From contig JAODTK010005209.1 of NCBI GenBank assembly GCA_026419785.1, positions 1 to 64,000 on the forward strand: 64,000 nucleotides of DNA, given 5' to 3'. Source of the stretch: Sclerodactyla briareus (taxonomy: Eukaryota > Echinodermata > Holothuroidea > Dendrochirotida > Sclerodactylidae). Shown in pieces: positions 47,131-57,969 of the stretch (positions within the stretch are counted from its first letter, which is position 1; every line of letters begins with the position of its first letter). Made by a program: the position numbers and the translations under genes. A model generated the notes under the pieces. That model was not told the origin of the DNA. It worked only from the letters and a program-made list of their open reading frames with translations, and did not search any database.

Positions 47131-47773
47131 ACATGAGACTAATAAATCACACCTGGATGATTTCTCATCAGATTTACACCCTGTTGATGAGGACACGCTG
47201 CTACTCCAGCAGGAAGTCACCATGCCTATGTGCTCTGTATTAAAGAATATTGGAGGAGCTGACCCAAAACAATGAAGTGGGCAAGATGGAAATCCGCCTC
47301 GGAGGAGGGCACTACGTGGGGGGGGCGAAGCAGGCGACGTGGGAGCGATTAGACACCAACACACTCGGGTTCAACGAGGGGAGCGTAGGTCCAAAACAGG
47401 GACAGCCATAGACGGGGACCAGTCCCAGGGACTCCTGGGAGGCGGAAAGTAGAAAGAGTAGCAGTGGACCCGTAAAAGGGCCCGACAAGCCAGTCCAAGG
47501 AGCAATGAAGAGGGTGTTAGAAATGGGGGAGGAGGACCAGCAGTGCAGTGATGTGGGAAAAGAAAAGAACAATGGATCCTGCTCCCAGGAGTAGCAACGG
47601 TTTGGTTAAAACTGCCGGCAGGGTAGGTAGTAAGGATGAAGGCAGCAGCGTCGATGGGAGCAGCTGGGAAAGCAAGAATGGCGACCGGGGGAGGATAGGG
47701 CCAGAGTCAAGGACGTAATTGGTTGAGAAAAAGAAACAGCCGAAAGTCAAAGGAATCTATGCAGCCATGATAG
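47131..47773 (+). pseudogene. long coding-like segment with breaks, unrecognised
   Basis: After an acceptor-like GTGAATTCGCAG the frame reads SHLDDFSSDLHPVDEDTLLL and QQEVTMPMCSVLKNIG. After a shift near 47258, one frame carries ELTQNNEVGKMEIRLGGGHY, LDTNTLGFNEGSVGPKQGQP, a TAG at 47410, then SWEAESRKSSSGPVKGPDKP and MKRVLEMGEEDQQCSDVGKE. A further shift gives MDPAPRSSNGLVKTAGRVGS, and lastly VEKKKQPKVKGIYAAMI before GATAG then GTGGGT, a donor-like end. Composition is GC-richer and Gly/Ser/Lys-rich compared with its AT-rich surroundings. It may be a damaged host exon, an ORF1-type protein of a lost retroelement, or a real exon with read errors. Confidence 0.4.
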
Positions 47774-48503
47774 GTGGGTGCGTTGTATATGTGTGTGTGA
47801 CTCCTGACATGTTGTATGATAACCGGCCATACCTTATGAACATATCAAATTAATGTTCGATTGGATTCATCCGTAACTGCATATTTTTATTCCATGTCAA
47901 AGGTAACTGAATATTGTCTCTGCAGTAAAGAATGCTGCATAGATTATCATGTTCGAATGTGTGATTTTCATTCAACTTAAGAATTATCATCCTCTGTGAC
48001 AGGTCCCTAAAATGTAAATTTTGCACTTAATTGCAAGGAACAGGTCTTCTTTCTCACCTTCCATACATAAAAAACATTAACATAGTGGTAGGTTGCTTTT
48101 ATGTTTTACTGTCACTGGCCTAGGGGTGGATTTCTTGATTATACCCATTCAGATGGAATCCAAAACTCCTCAAAGTCAGCTTCGAACCTTCCACAAACTT
48201 TTGTCCAAAAGAAATTTTCATCTATGGGACTACGTTGCTACTCGATGCACATTTCGGCCTGATATTAACAGTTAGAAACCAGGTTGCGGAAGGGAAGTCA
48301 GTAAGGGTCCTCTTAAGTTGGTAATCATAGCAAATTTTCAATATGAATTACCAAAAAAATTAAAAATGCTCCACCGCTGGGTCCTCGGAGTTTAGAGTAG
48401 GTACAATTGAGGGCATTATATTGTTTGTGATTTTCAAAAATCCATGCCATGTTTTCACTTCATCGATTCCCTTGAACAACAATCCCACTTTCCTCTCCTG
48501 CAG

Positions 48504-48577
48504 ACCTCTTCCCATTTGCCTTCGTGGGACTCTGAAGGTTGACGGTGAAAAACTTTCTACAGTTGGAGCAAGAGGAG
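48504..48577 (+). CDS. candidate exon 2 of the plus-strand gene
   Basis: The acceptor has a strong pyrimidine tract (CCACTTTCCTCTCCTGCAG) and the donor is GAGGAG then GTCAGTG. One base, 24 codons and one base make up the 74 bases: PLPICLRGTLKVDGEKLSTV then GARG. The leading base completes the split codon left by the exon at 39433, and the trailing base is completed by the exon at 51009. Only this frame is fully open. No family is recognised. Confidence 0.55.
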
Positions 48578-48584
48578 GTCAGTG

Positions 48585-49365
48585 ATGAAAACTAAGCTTC
48601 TGACGCACGGCTTGGGATCAAGTTGGATTTTGAGGTGTAGCTTCCTCAGGGGTCATTGTTGGTAAAAATGAGAAATTTGTGATTCAATAGAGGTAAAAGT
48701 CTGAAAATCCTTTTGGAAACGAGACTTCTGAAATTTCTTGTTTCTGATCCAATTGATTGTTTGAGTGAGGGTGAGGATGTAGAGGTGTTTCTTTGAAGAA
48801 AGATAAAATATAGTTAAGAAATTTTAGTTGTAACATGATTTGATAAACTCGACCCCCCCCACCTAGATTGATGAAGCTCTACTTGGTATGTGTCCCTCTG
48901 TTTAGTAAATGAGCCGCATGTTTTGGGTCAACTGAGGGTCAAACAGCGGTTTTAAATGGAAAATCCTTGTGAACATGTAAAATTCTAGATGCTCCATGCT
49001 GATACAAGTTGAATTAGGGTGTAGCTATCTTATTCTTGTCAAGATCATGGTGTCATTTTTGTGAAGAAAAATGGGAAAATTGGAGATATGTCATATGTTT
49101 CCCCATAATGAACTGGTACAGTTTCCCATTTGTTCTGTGTCTGGACTAGCAGGAATGGCTCAGGTGCAACTGAGTCTATCAATGGCTCCGGCTTGCTATC
49201 TGTCTTACCATATCTCCGTCTGTTCATGTATCTCTAGATGGCCTCCATGAGCCAGTCTCTCAGCCAAAGGTCGGCGATCGGTGTCCGAGTACCAATGTAC
49301 AAAATAAGGAAGACAAAAAAGGTTTAGATTGGATAACTATTCTCTGAAGACATCACCTCCAATAC
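48585..49365. other. intron-like sequence, no feature seen
   Basis: It follows the donor at 48578. GGGTCAACTGAGGGTCAAA near 48925 and similar words look like decayed dispersed repeats but no unit could be defined. Confidence 0.35.
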
Positions 49366-49369
49366 TTTT

Positions 49370-50167
49370 TGTCTCGCCCGTATGAAATTCAGGAGGAGAC
49401 TTAGTGGTCCTTATGGCGTGTGTGGTGTGTCACACTTTCTCTTAGCAGGATATCTTCGAACGGTAGGGCAATGTTACGACAAAATTTTCAGGGTCGCATT
49501 GGGGTTGGGTGAAAATGATCTGATTATATTTGGGGCACAAAAGTCACTAAAGTACGTAAGGTAATAGCTATTTTGATGTTGTTTATGTTTGGGCTCCGTT
49601 AGCAGATTACGGATGAACCGACGTGCTATGGTTGACTGGCGTTTGGCACATAGTGCGGGATATAAAGTAGATGAACTGATAGATTGGCAGGGTAAAATAT
49701 GTTAATTATAAAGTTGTCTAATTTCTTTATTTTATGTGAAATTCAAAAGTTCGTCGATTTTCCCGAAACTGGTGAATATGGGCCCAACTCGAGTCCCAAA
49801 ACTTTTATCGAAGATTCAGGGTCATTGGATTTCATTCAACATACCTAATTTGCATAATTTATGCGAAATCTGGAAGTTGCTTGGATTTCCATGAACCCCT
49901 GTGGGTATGGTTTTACAGAGTTCCCAAATTTTATCATGGATTGAGGGTCACTGAAGGTCATTCATCATGTCTAATTTGCAAAAGTTAGGCAATTCAGTAC
50001 ATTTCACAAAAGTTCAATAACAGTTCTGTCGATATTGAAATTGGTCACTGATTAGAGGCTGTTTCTGTTGAATGCTGATACCGAAATTTTAAGCGACACA
50101 TGAATGCCTTGTATTGTTTGCATGGTGATCATTAGAAGTAAACACTGATCGCGAACCAGGCGAGACA
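49370..50167 (+). mobile_element. dispersed element with TGTCTCGCCCG / CAGGCGAGACA ends, copy 3
   Basis: This is the clearest copy, 798 bases. TGTCTCGCCCG (49370-49380) and CAGGCGAGACA (50157-50167) are inverted with one mismatch. Internal order is GTGTGT tract, CTCTTAGCAGGATATCT, GGGTTGGGTGAAAATGATCT, GATGAACTGATAGATT, then three modules of GGGTCATTGGATTTCATTCA type, each followed by CTAATTTGCATAATTT. It has no open frame of note. Short terminal inverted repeats and lack of coding suggest a non-autonomous DNA transposon; no target-site duplication was seen, and the outer sequence GGCGATCGCCTT also recurs at 44.67 kb, so the true end may lie further out. Confidence 0.62.
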
Positions 50168-50509
50168 CCGGGGGCGATCGCCTTGTTCAAGAGCAGTCTG
50201 CAGAATTGTTTTAACACATACATGGATCATTGTTAATTATGCAAAATAACAAACCAACAAAAAACTCATTCATAAACCCTGTGACACCCAGTAGCACTTT
50301 GACCTGCTCTGCAGGGCTGATCACTTTTGGTGGATGATTGGGATGTTAAAGAGTTTTCTAAAGTGCAGCTATATACACACTCACAGTTTGAGGCCACATC
50401 ATGTTCCTCTGAGTTATGTGGCCCAACATTGCCTGTGATCCAATGATTTGTTGTGAAAGGTACAGGTATAATTCAAACCCTTTTGAGAAACTATTTTGTG
50501 TCACTTTCT

Positions 50510-50900
50510 GAACTTCGTTCAAGAAGAACATAGTGATCACTGTTGTGTGTGTGTCTGTCTCTCCGTTCCGTCTGTCATGTATGTCCAATGTGCGGTTTGA
50601 TATGCTCCGACCATGAAAGCTGTCATGCTGTGATTTTTTGTGGAGTTTGGGTTTGTACGGTGAAGATTTGTTGGATGCGCATCCACTTTTAGTCCCGAAA
50701 GGACCATTACTTCATCATTTGCATATAAATTTGAGTATATAATGAAAAATTGGCCCGGAAGTTGTGTGAAAGATATCTCTTGATAGGTTGATGCATAGTG
50801 ATGCAGGTTCAGTGTATATAACAACTATGAGCATAGAATGAGCTGATTGGATTTGTTATCAGCTCAACCAGTGGTCAATGGAATAATTGACCATATCATA
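50510..50900 (+). repeat. dispersed repeat, GTTCAAGAAGAA family, copy 2
   Basis: It matches the copy at 40.07 kb in order and spacing of modules: GTTCAAGAAGAACATAGTGA, a GTGTGTGTGTCTGTCTCTCC tract, AGATATCTCTTGATAGG, and AGTGATGCAG, then GAGCTGATTGGATTT. No coding capacity. Confidence 0.55.
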
Positions 50901-51008
50901 TTCTTAAGTCAGACACTAGCTTATTCGGATGCTGATATGAAATGGATTTCAGTGGCTTCATAGGAGATGTGCATTATAGCACTTATTCATAGGTTTCATC
51001 CATTTTAG

Positions 51009-51169
51009 TGCAGGGATGGTGTTTGGTCCCAAGGGCAAAACCCACAGATGAAGTTCTGTTGGAAGACCGAGTACCGGCCTGGAGGAGGAGAATGGTCTCT
51101 CGGAAGAGGTTGCAGGAGGTTATATATTCTACCTCTTCGTCATCTGTCATTCTGTCCGGGGATTTGCAG
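51009..51169 (+). CDS. candidate exon 3 of the plus-strand gene
   Basis: The acceptor GGTTTCATCCATTTTAG leaves TG, which completes the split codon from 48577 (G+TG, Val). Then 53 open codons follow: QGWCLVPRAKPTDEVLLEDR, VPAWRRRMVSRKRLQEVIYS, TSSSSVILSGDLQ, and the donor TTTGCAG then GTGTTCC, ending in phase 0. An AG six bases downstream (GTGCAG) is an alternative acceptor. The RRRMVSRKR stretch is strongly basic. The frame stays open beyond the donor to 51295, so the 3' limit is uncertain. No family is recognised. Confidence 0.5.
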
Positions 51170-51309
51170 GTGTTCCTACAAATTGTTCCTGGACATTCTA
51201 CACATAGTACATGCCATATAGTCCCAAGTACTACCCCTCATAAAATTCTACCACCACAAAATTTCAGTTTCAAAATAGTCTATTACATGAAGTGACATCT
51301 TATAGGTGT

Positions 51310-52930
51310 GGATCTGTGGATCAAGTTCTAGTATACCCTGTGTCTATACATGAGGAACATCCTAAAGGTGTTAATATGTGAGTGATTCATTGTTTTGCCA
51401 GTTTCTTTGCATGAGCAACATCCTAAAATTGGTTATTGTGTTAGGTCCATGGTTTTGTCCTGCCTATTGCATGAGGGACATCCTAAAGGTGCTACCCTCT
51501 GAATAAATTCATAGTAGCCCTGTTCTATTACATGAACGCAACATTCCTGGAAGGTGCTAACCTGTGAAAGAAATTTAATGTAGTTCACTTTCCATATATG
51601 AGGGTAACATTTGAAGGTGTAATCAATCTATAGGTGCCTCACTGTGAATAGATCCTTGGTATGCCCTTTCTTCTTCACGAGGGCAACATCAGACGTTGTT
51701 CGATAACTGTGAATTGATCGTAGTATGGCACTTTCTATTACATGAGCTCAATTCTACAGGTTGTAACCTTGTGAATAGATTTATAGTATGTCCTGGCCAT
51801 TATATGAAGGAATATCCTAAAAAAGTGCTCACCTTTTAATAGATTTATAGTTATGTTCTGTCGATTTTGAGAGAAATATCCGAAAGTGCGACCTGTGAAA
51901 GATTTACGTATGTCATGTCCTTATATGGAGGAAAATATCATAAAAGTGCTCACCTGTGAATGGATGATAGTATTGTCCTGTCTTTATATGAGGAAATATC
52001 TAAAACGTGCTCACTGTGAATAGATTCATAGGATGTCTGTCTATATACGAGGGAAGGTAACATCCTAAAAGGTGCCACCTGGTGAATACGATTCATAGTA
52101 TCCCGGTCTATTATATGAGGAAATATCCTAACGGTGCTCACCGTGATATTTCATACAATGCTCTGTCTATCATTACGAAAGTAACAGCCTAAAGGTGCTC
52201 ACCTGTGAAATTAGATTCATAGATCCCCTGTCTATATATGAGGAAGGAAATATCCTAAAGGTGTTCACTGTGAAAGATTCATAGTATCCCCTCCTGTCTA
52301 TTATATGAGGAAATATACTAAGGTGTTCGACGTGCAAAAAGATTCATAGTATCCCCTGTCAATATATGAGGAATATGCTAAAGGGCTCACGCATGAATAT
52401 ATTCATACATGCCTGTCTATCATATGACAGTAACAGCCTAAAAGGGGGCTCCACCTGTGAATAGATCATAAAGTATCCCCTGTCTATTATATGAGCAATA
52501 TCCTAAAGGTGTTCACCTGTGAATATATTCATACAATTGCCCTGCTCATCATATGAAGGTAACAGCCTAAAGGTGATCACCGGTGAAAAGATTCATAGTA
52601 TCCCCTGTCTATTATATGAAGGATATATCCTAAAGGTGCTACCTGTGAATATATTCATACAATGCCGGTCTATCATACGAGTACAGCCTGACGGTTGCTC
52701 TCCTGTGAAGATTTATAGATCCCCTGTCTATGAGGCTGACACCTAGAGGTAACCTATGAATAAATTCAAAGTATGCCCTGCTAGTATATAGGTGATCGGG
52801 TGCTATCCTATAGGTGCTCACCTGTGAATAATCCTTGGTATGCCCCTGTCTTCGACATGATGGCAACATCAGACGAAAGTGATGACCTGTGAATAGCTTT
52901 CATAGTATGCCTTGTTATTCGGGTTCTGCA
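51310..52930. repeat. 62-bp minisatellite-like array, about 25 units
   Basis: The consensus unit runs CACCTGTGAATAGATTCATA, then GTATCCCCTGTCTATTATAT, then GAGGAAATATCCTAAAGGTG and CT. Units at 52080-52680 are closest to it; those at both ends are more diverged. Almost every unit differs by one- or two-base gaps, which suggests either old age or uncorrected single-molecule reads. It lies in the presumed intron after exon 3. Confidence 0.93.
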
Positions 52931-53204
52931 TCAGGGGTACATCCTATATACAAACTATTCATCACATATATGATAATTAATCCGTTCCTTTCCCGGCCAT
53001 TCATACTTGATTTCTCTGTTTTTAACACATTCGTAGTTCGAAAACATTTGAAGAAATCTTTGGCAAGCTGAAATACACCCTGGATCGCCTCAATACATGA
53101 GACCAATATGAAACTATTGGAGAGAAGAAGGGCCGCCAACCCTGATTTAGGTAGAAAATACTTTATGCTCCGACGGTTCATATATTAAGCTCGAACTAGG
53201 CATT

Positions 53205-53355
53205 ATCATGCTTGATGCCGCGAGAGATAATGATGGGTGAGCAATTAGCATGGTGCCCATTTGCATTATGACTACCCCACCCCCACATTAAGTAATGCCA
53301 AAGAGGCTTTGCCATTATTCCCGAACCTGTGAAGGATCCACAGTTAACGCAAAGA
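53205..53355 (+). mobile_element. SINE fragment, 3' body only, like the 38.3-kb copy
   Basis: GACTACCCCACCCCCACATT and CAAAGAGGCTTTGCCATTAT, then CCTGTGAAGGATCCACAGTT, align in order with GATTACCCCCCCACATTAAG, GAGAGGCATCGCCTTATTC and CTGGTGAGGATTCGCAGCTG at 38.5 kb. The tRNA-like head is absent, so this is a 5'-truncated or decayed copy. Confidence 0.7.
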
Positions 53356-53369
53356 AGTCCATGTAACCC

Positions 53370-54660
53370 CGTCTACACCCTCACCTGGACTCAAATAGGA
53401 GTGATCCTCCATTGGCAAAGTGATATCACAAAAAGTGAGGAAGGAGAAAAATGCCAGAATGAATTATTACGGGAATGTCCACTGTTAGCTTCGAAACTAT
53501 GGTGTTGTAGCCACAGAGAATACACATGTACAGAGCAAAATACCCCAGGCCAAGTGGCTGAACTGAAACCCCCCCTATCTCATAAATTACACATCTCAAC
53601 GTGGGGATGAATACGAATTGTTGGACAACTAAGGTGTCAGAACGCTAGAATGTCCATACAACTTGAACTCCAACTCTTTAGTTTGCAGTAGTGGAGACTA
53701 ATGGGGTGGTAATTAGTTTGGAAATTATGAAGTAGAATCCACCAAAATGGATGAGGAGACTAATAGGCTAATAGAGGTCTTGTACTTATAGGCCTGAAAC
53801 CAGAAGTGTATGAAAATTTAAGATGGAGATCTGCAGTCAGTAAACCCCTGCATTATGGAGGTTGAGATGGTCAGATACTGGCCTGATGATAGTGAATGTG
53901 TGATTGATTGTTTCTGGGTTAACGATTAGGGCACATAGGAAGCCTATATGAATAAAAAATAAACACAAAAGCAATAGCCAGGTCATGAGACAGTCATTTT
54001 TCTCAAGTAAAAAATGTATTCTCTTGGAGCCAACACATATGTAAAAAAAAAATCAGTTGTGAATTTACTTACAATTGCCAAGTCTTGATTTGTCACCAAT
54101 AGAAATGAAATTCTACTTCCCCCCTACCCCCAGATTCTCTCCCCGTGAGTGGCTGCCCCCTGTTCCAACTATAGGGGCATCAGGTCAGGAGGGGAGGCCA
54201 AACAGACCAGGGTCAATGAAAATCAGGGAGAGTAAGTCACCTGTCTGAAATTATTATAACATAGGTATGTTCAACCTGGAACAGAGAGATATTGATACAA
54301 CTACACAGTGTCAGGGAGGTAGTGAACAATTACTACTGAGGTGAGTGTGGGAGGAGGGGGGGGGGGGCAATTGAAGAATTGAAGCAGGTGTATGAGGCCT
54401 AAACCCACCTATATTTGTTCCTTTGTGGAGTTGTTGCCCATGCTGCCAAAAGTAGCAAAAGTTAAGGTCTGAAACATGTGACACTTCAGAACCCAAATGG
54501 AGAATTACTTTGTTTATATTGGTTACTTCTGTAAAGTGCACATACTTATTGATATTAATCAATGGTGCTGTGTATTATTATTTTCAAACAAAGTTTTTGA
54601 AGGTCAAACTTGTCTCAGTTTGCTCTATATTAAATGATTGTTCAGGCTTGCTCTTCTTGG
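53370..54660. other. no gene supported; G-run near 54355
   Basis: A 93-codon plus frame (53329-53610) starts inside the SINE fragment and is not believed. A 14-G stretch interrupted by one A lies at 54353-54367. Confidence 0.35.
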
Positions 54661-54663
54661 CAG

Positions 54664-54763
54664 GTTAGAGAAGTATGATGATGATACTAATAGCAGTTAT
54701 CTGAAGCAAGAGGAGGCTCGGCATAATCAGCCTCAAATAGAGCAGACCAGACTACTGTGTGTG
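54664..54763 (+). CDS. candidate exon with LEKYDDDTNSSYLKQEE, unrecognised
   Basis: The acceptor CTTGCTCTTCTTGGCAG is strong. One base and 33 codons follow: LEKYDDDTNSSYLKQEEARH, NQPQIEQTRLLCV. The donor (GTGTG then GTGGAAG) is weak. The start phase (needs two bases from before) does not fit directly after the exon ending at 51169, so an exon would be missing between them, or this belongs elsewhere. It is acidic and Gln-rich, typical of a soluble eukaryotic linker. A 60-bp tandem array begins immediately after it. Confidence 0.4.
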
Positions 54764-54774
54764 GTGGAAGTGCT

Positions 54775-55770
54775 ATGGCAGACTATCAACTCTCATGTGT
54801 TAAGGTTGGTGTTCAGTAGTTGGCTAATAACTAGTCATGGCAGATTCCACCTCATGTGTTAAGGTGTATTCAATAGTTGGTTAGTAACCAATAGGGTGAT
54901 TCTTCAACATTATGTGGGACGGTGCTTTCACGTATTTGGTTAGTTGACATAATATGGTAGATAATCATCTATGTGTAAGGTGTGTTCTGTAGTTGGCTAG
55001 TAAACCTAGTCATGGCAGATCATTAATTCATATGTTAAGGTGTGTTAGTAGTGGTGAGTTTAAACTATGTGGCGCTTATCAACTATCATGGTGTAAAGTT
55101 GCTTTCAGTAGTGGGCTAGTAAGTAGTCATGGCAGGTCATCAACTCTTGTGTGTTAGGTGTGTTAAGTAGTGGTTGGTAACCGACGTGGCAGATTATTAA
55201 CTCTCATGTGTTAAGGTGTGTTCAGTGATTGGTTGGTACCACTGTGCAGATCATAACATCCAGGGTTAAGGTGTGTTCAGTAGTTGGTGGGTAACCTTAC
55301 TGTGGCCAAGATTATTAACTTTGTGTGTTATGTGTGTTCAGTAGTGGGTGGTAACCTACTGTGGCAGATTATTAACTCTCATGTGTAGGGTGTTCAGTAT
55401 TTGGTTGGTACACCTACTGTGGAGATATCAATCTGTGTGTTATAAGGTGTGTTCAGTAGTGGTGGTAACTACTGTGGCAGATTATGTTTTAACTCTCATG
55501 TGTTAAGTGTGTCAAAGTAGTTGCGTTGGTAACCTACTGTGGCGATTATTAACTCTTGTGTGTTTATGGTTGTGTTCGTAGTTGGTTGGAACCTTACGGG
55601 CAGATTATAACTCTCAGTGTTATGGTGTGTTCAGTAGGTTGGTTGGTAACGACTTGGCAGATTATAACTTATGTGTTAAGGTAGTTGCGTTAGTAACTTA
55701 ATATGGCAGATTCTAAACTATCATGTCTTAAGGTTGTGTTCAGTAGTTGGTGATTGACCTACTATGGCAG
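54775..55770. repeat. 60-bp minisatellite-like array, about 16 units
   Basis: The consensus runs GGCAGATTATTAACTCTCAT, GTGTTAAGGTGTGTTCAGTA, GTTGGTTGGTAACCTACTGT. Units from 55150 to 55650 are closest. Single-base gaps occur in nearly all of them. The first unit starts within a dozen bases of the candidate exon at 54664-54763. Confidence 0.93.
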
Positions 55771-55774
55771 TTCT

Positions 55775-56640
55775 ACAATCCCCAAGCTATAACTTTATTG
55801 CGACTTACAGGATTCTGATTGGCTCCCAATCACGTAGCTGACTGTTACGTTTGCAATAAACAGTAAGATGGTCAGAGTGGCACAACAATCGAATACTTGC
55901 ATCGATTTGCTGCGTCTTACGTAAACGGCAGTACTTTTAAAAAACTGGAATGTAAAGGTTGGCGAGAATGAGGCCTTTGAAGTTGTGTGTTAACAACGCG
56001 CAGACACACACCGGCATTCAGTATCATGCGCGCTCAGAGGGCGTACTGATTATCGGAATACAACAGGGCGAAAGATGAGATCCCTCAGTGAGCATTACAG
56101 TGCCGCCATGTTCACCACGCGCAGAACCCTCCGTTCGCCGCGTGGTTTTTTGTATCGGTCTCCGAGGGTGTACGCACAACCCGCATGTCAATCGTTCGTG
56201 TATGGTACGCAAATTGCAAGTTCTAGCGATTAACTAACGCAATAAGTTACCCTAGCTGCTTATTTAAGTTTAGAAGATACAAAAATGTAAGATTGAGATA
56301 TGATAGCTCTAATGTTTTGGGTAATTCTTAATTGCGGGTGTTAGAATAGGAATAAACTACAAGCAGATCGAACTTTACTGGTCATAAACAAGAATCTGCA
56401 ATTTCGCGTATAAGATAATAAGATTTTCGAGTTAGCGAAATAAAATCTCCACTCTCTCACTCTTAATGATTTAGGCATGAAACTTAGTGACACGGGTTGA
56501 CCCCCAATGGAGATCTCGCGGATGCTTTCAAAAACTAGGTAAATATACACCGCTGCTGCCTCTGACTTCTGGTGATTTTACGCAAATTTTCAGGATCATG
56601 TAACCGATCTCCAGAAACTTGGTACTACAGGGGTTGACAA
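55775..56640. other. no gene seen
   Basis: The sequence after the array is GC-richer (CGCGCAGACACACACCGG, CACCACGCGCAGAACCC near 55.99-56.13 kb) with no defined repeat or coding motif. CTCAATTGCG-type AT-rich sequence follows. Confidence 0.35.
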
Positions 56641-56679
56641 TTGGTACCACCGAAAAAAACACAAATCCGAGATGGACAT

Positions 56680-57965
56680 TTTCAGGAGTCATCGGAGGTC
56701 ACATTTGTGTAATTTTTGCGATTTTTTGCAAACATGTCGGATAATATGGCGAAACATGGTTATTAGGGGAAACAGTTAGGTATCCCGAAAAAACATAGGC
56801 CGCATTTACAAGGTCATCCGAGGTCAAATAGTGCGAAATATTTTTGCTTAGAGGTCATTAAGGGTCACTGAAGGGGTCAAAAACTGATTTTGGTACTTTC
56901 TTGGCAATAGCAATGGGCAGGTTCATCAGAATGCAGAATGCTCCCGGGAGTGGATGTATCACAGTGAGAGAGGTACAATTCATAATTGTGGGTGGTCATG
57001 TGGCTTAAGGTTGAGTCTGAAGAAATGTGCTTTTATTTAAGGAGGTACGTAGTTAGTTACGGGGGCAAAAAAAATAAAAACTGGTTATTTTTTGGATATG
57101 TGGTGACCTTGTGTGCTTTATGGAGGAGACCAACCTCCAGCTTTCGATAGGACACTCTTACTGGTAGTACAAGGGTCAAAAGTTGAATTTAACTACCTTT
57201 TTGCAATAACGTAGGTGTGTTCATTGGAATGCAAAGGCTTCTCGGAGGAGCATCACATGGACCAGTAACAATTTTTATAACAACCGCCCACAGTAATTGA
57301 AGGTCAGTCATCAAAGGTCAAGTAGGGTCAAAAAAAATGATTTTAGTACTTTTGGGCAATAGACTGGGCATGTTCATCGAATGCAAAAAATGCTCCTAGG
57401 AGGTGGATGTATCACATGGAGAGTTACAATTTTCATTAAAAACTGGCCATGTCATAAGGTCATTCAATGAGGTCACTTAGGGGTCAAAAAACGAGTTTTT
57501 TCTGGCCATTAAATCGGAGAATTAAATATCGGTGAAGGCTGGGAAGGTCACCATTGTGATATAATTGTTTGACCTGCATGTGTGTGACCTCTGACCTCAA
57601 TTTGACCTGGTGGGTGTGGTCATTCGGTTAAAGGTTGAGTCTTGAATAAATGTGCTTATTTTATTTAAGGAGTTACGGGAAAAAAAATAGAAAACTGGTT
57701 ATTTTGGATAGTGATGGACCTTTGTGTGCTTTATGGAGGGAACAACTCCCGCTTCGATAGGACGCAGATGTGGTAGTTACAAAGGGGTTAAAGTTAAGGT
57801 AATAGCTTTTTCGCCAATAACATGAGGCGTGACTCATGGGAATGCAATATGTTTCTAGGAGTGGATGCATTCACATAGAGATAACAATTTTTATTAAACC
57901 GCAATGTCATGAGGGCATTAAGCGTATTTAAGGAGTTAACGGGCACAAAAAAAATAGAAACTGGG
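56680..57965. repeat. complex tandem repeat, ~620-bp higher-order unit
   Basis: AAGGTTGAGTCTGAAGAAAT (57007) and AAGGTTGAGTCTTGAATAAA (57630) start matching blocks about 622 bases apart; both continue TGTGCTT, TTATTTAAGGAG, TACG, AAAACTGGTTATTTT and GTGTGCTTTATGGAGG. A shorter module, GTGGATGTATCACATGGAGA then ACAATTTT, recurs at about 56950, 57250, 57412 and 57850. GGTCATTCAATGAGGTCA-type stretches link them. No coding capacity. Confidence 0.75.
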
Positions 57966-57969
57966 TTAT

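Noticed and set aside
47104-47750. Minus-strand Ser/Leu/Pro-rich frames of 77-86 codons
   Set aside because: They lie opposite the better plus-strand reading at 47131-47773 and carry no motif.
51310-52930. CRISPR-like look of regularly spaced repeats
   Set aside because: The 62-bp units are contiguous with no unique spacers, and the sequence is eukaryotic.
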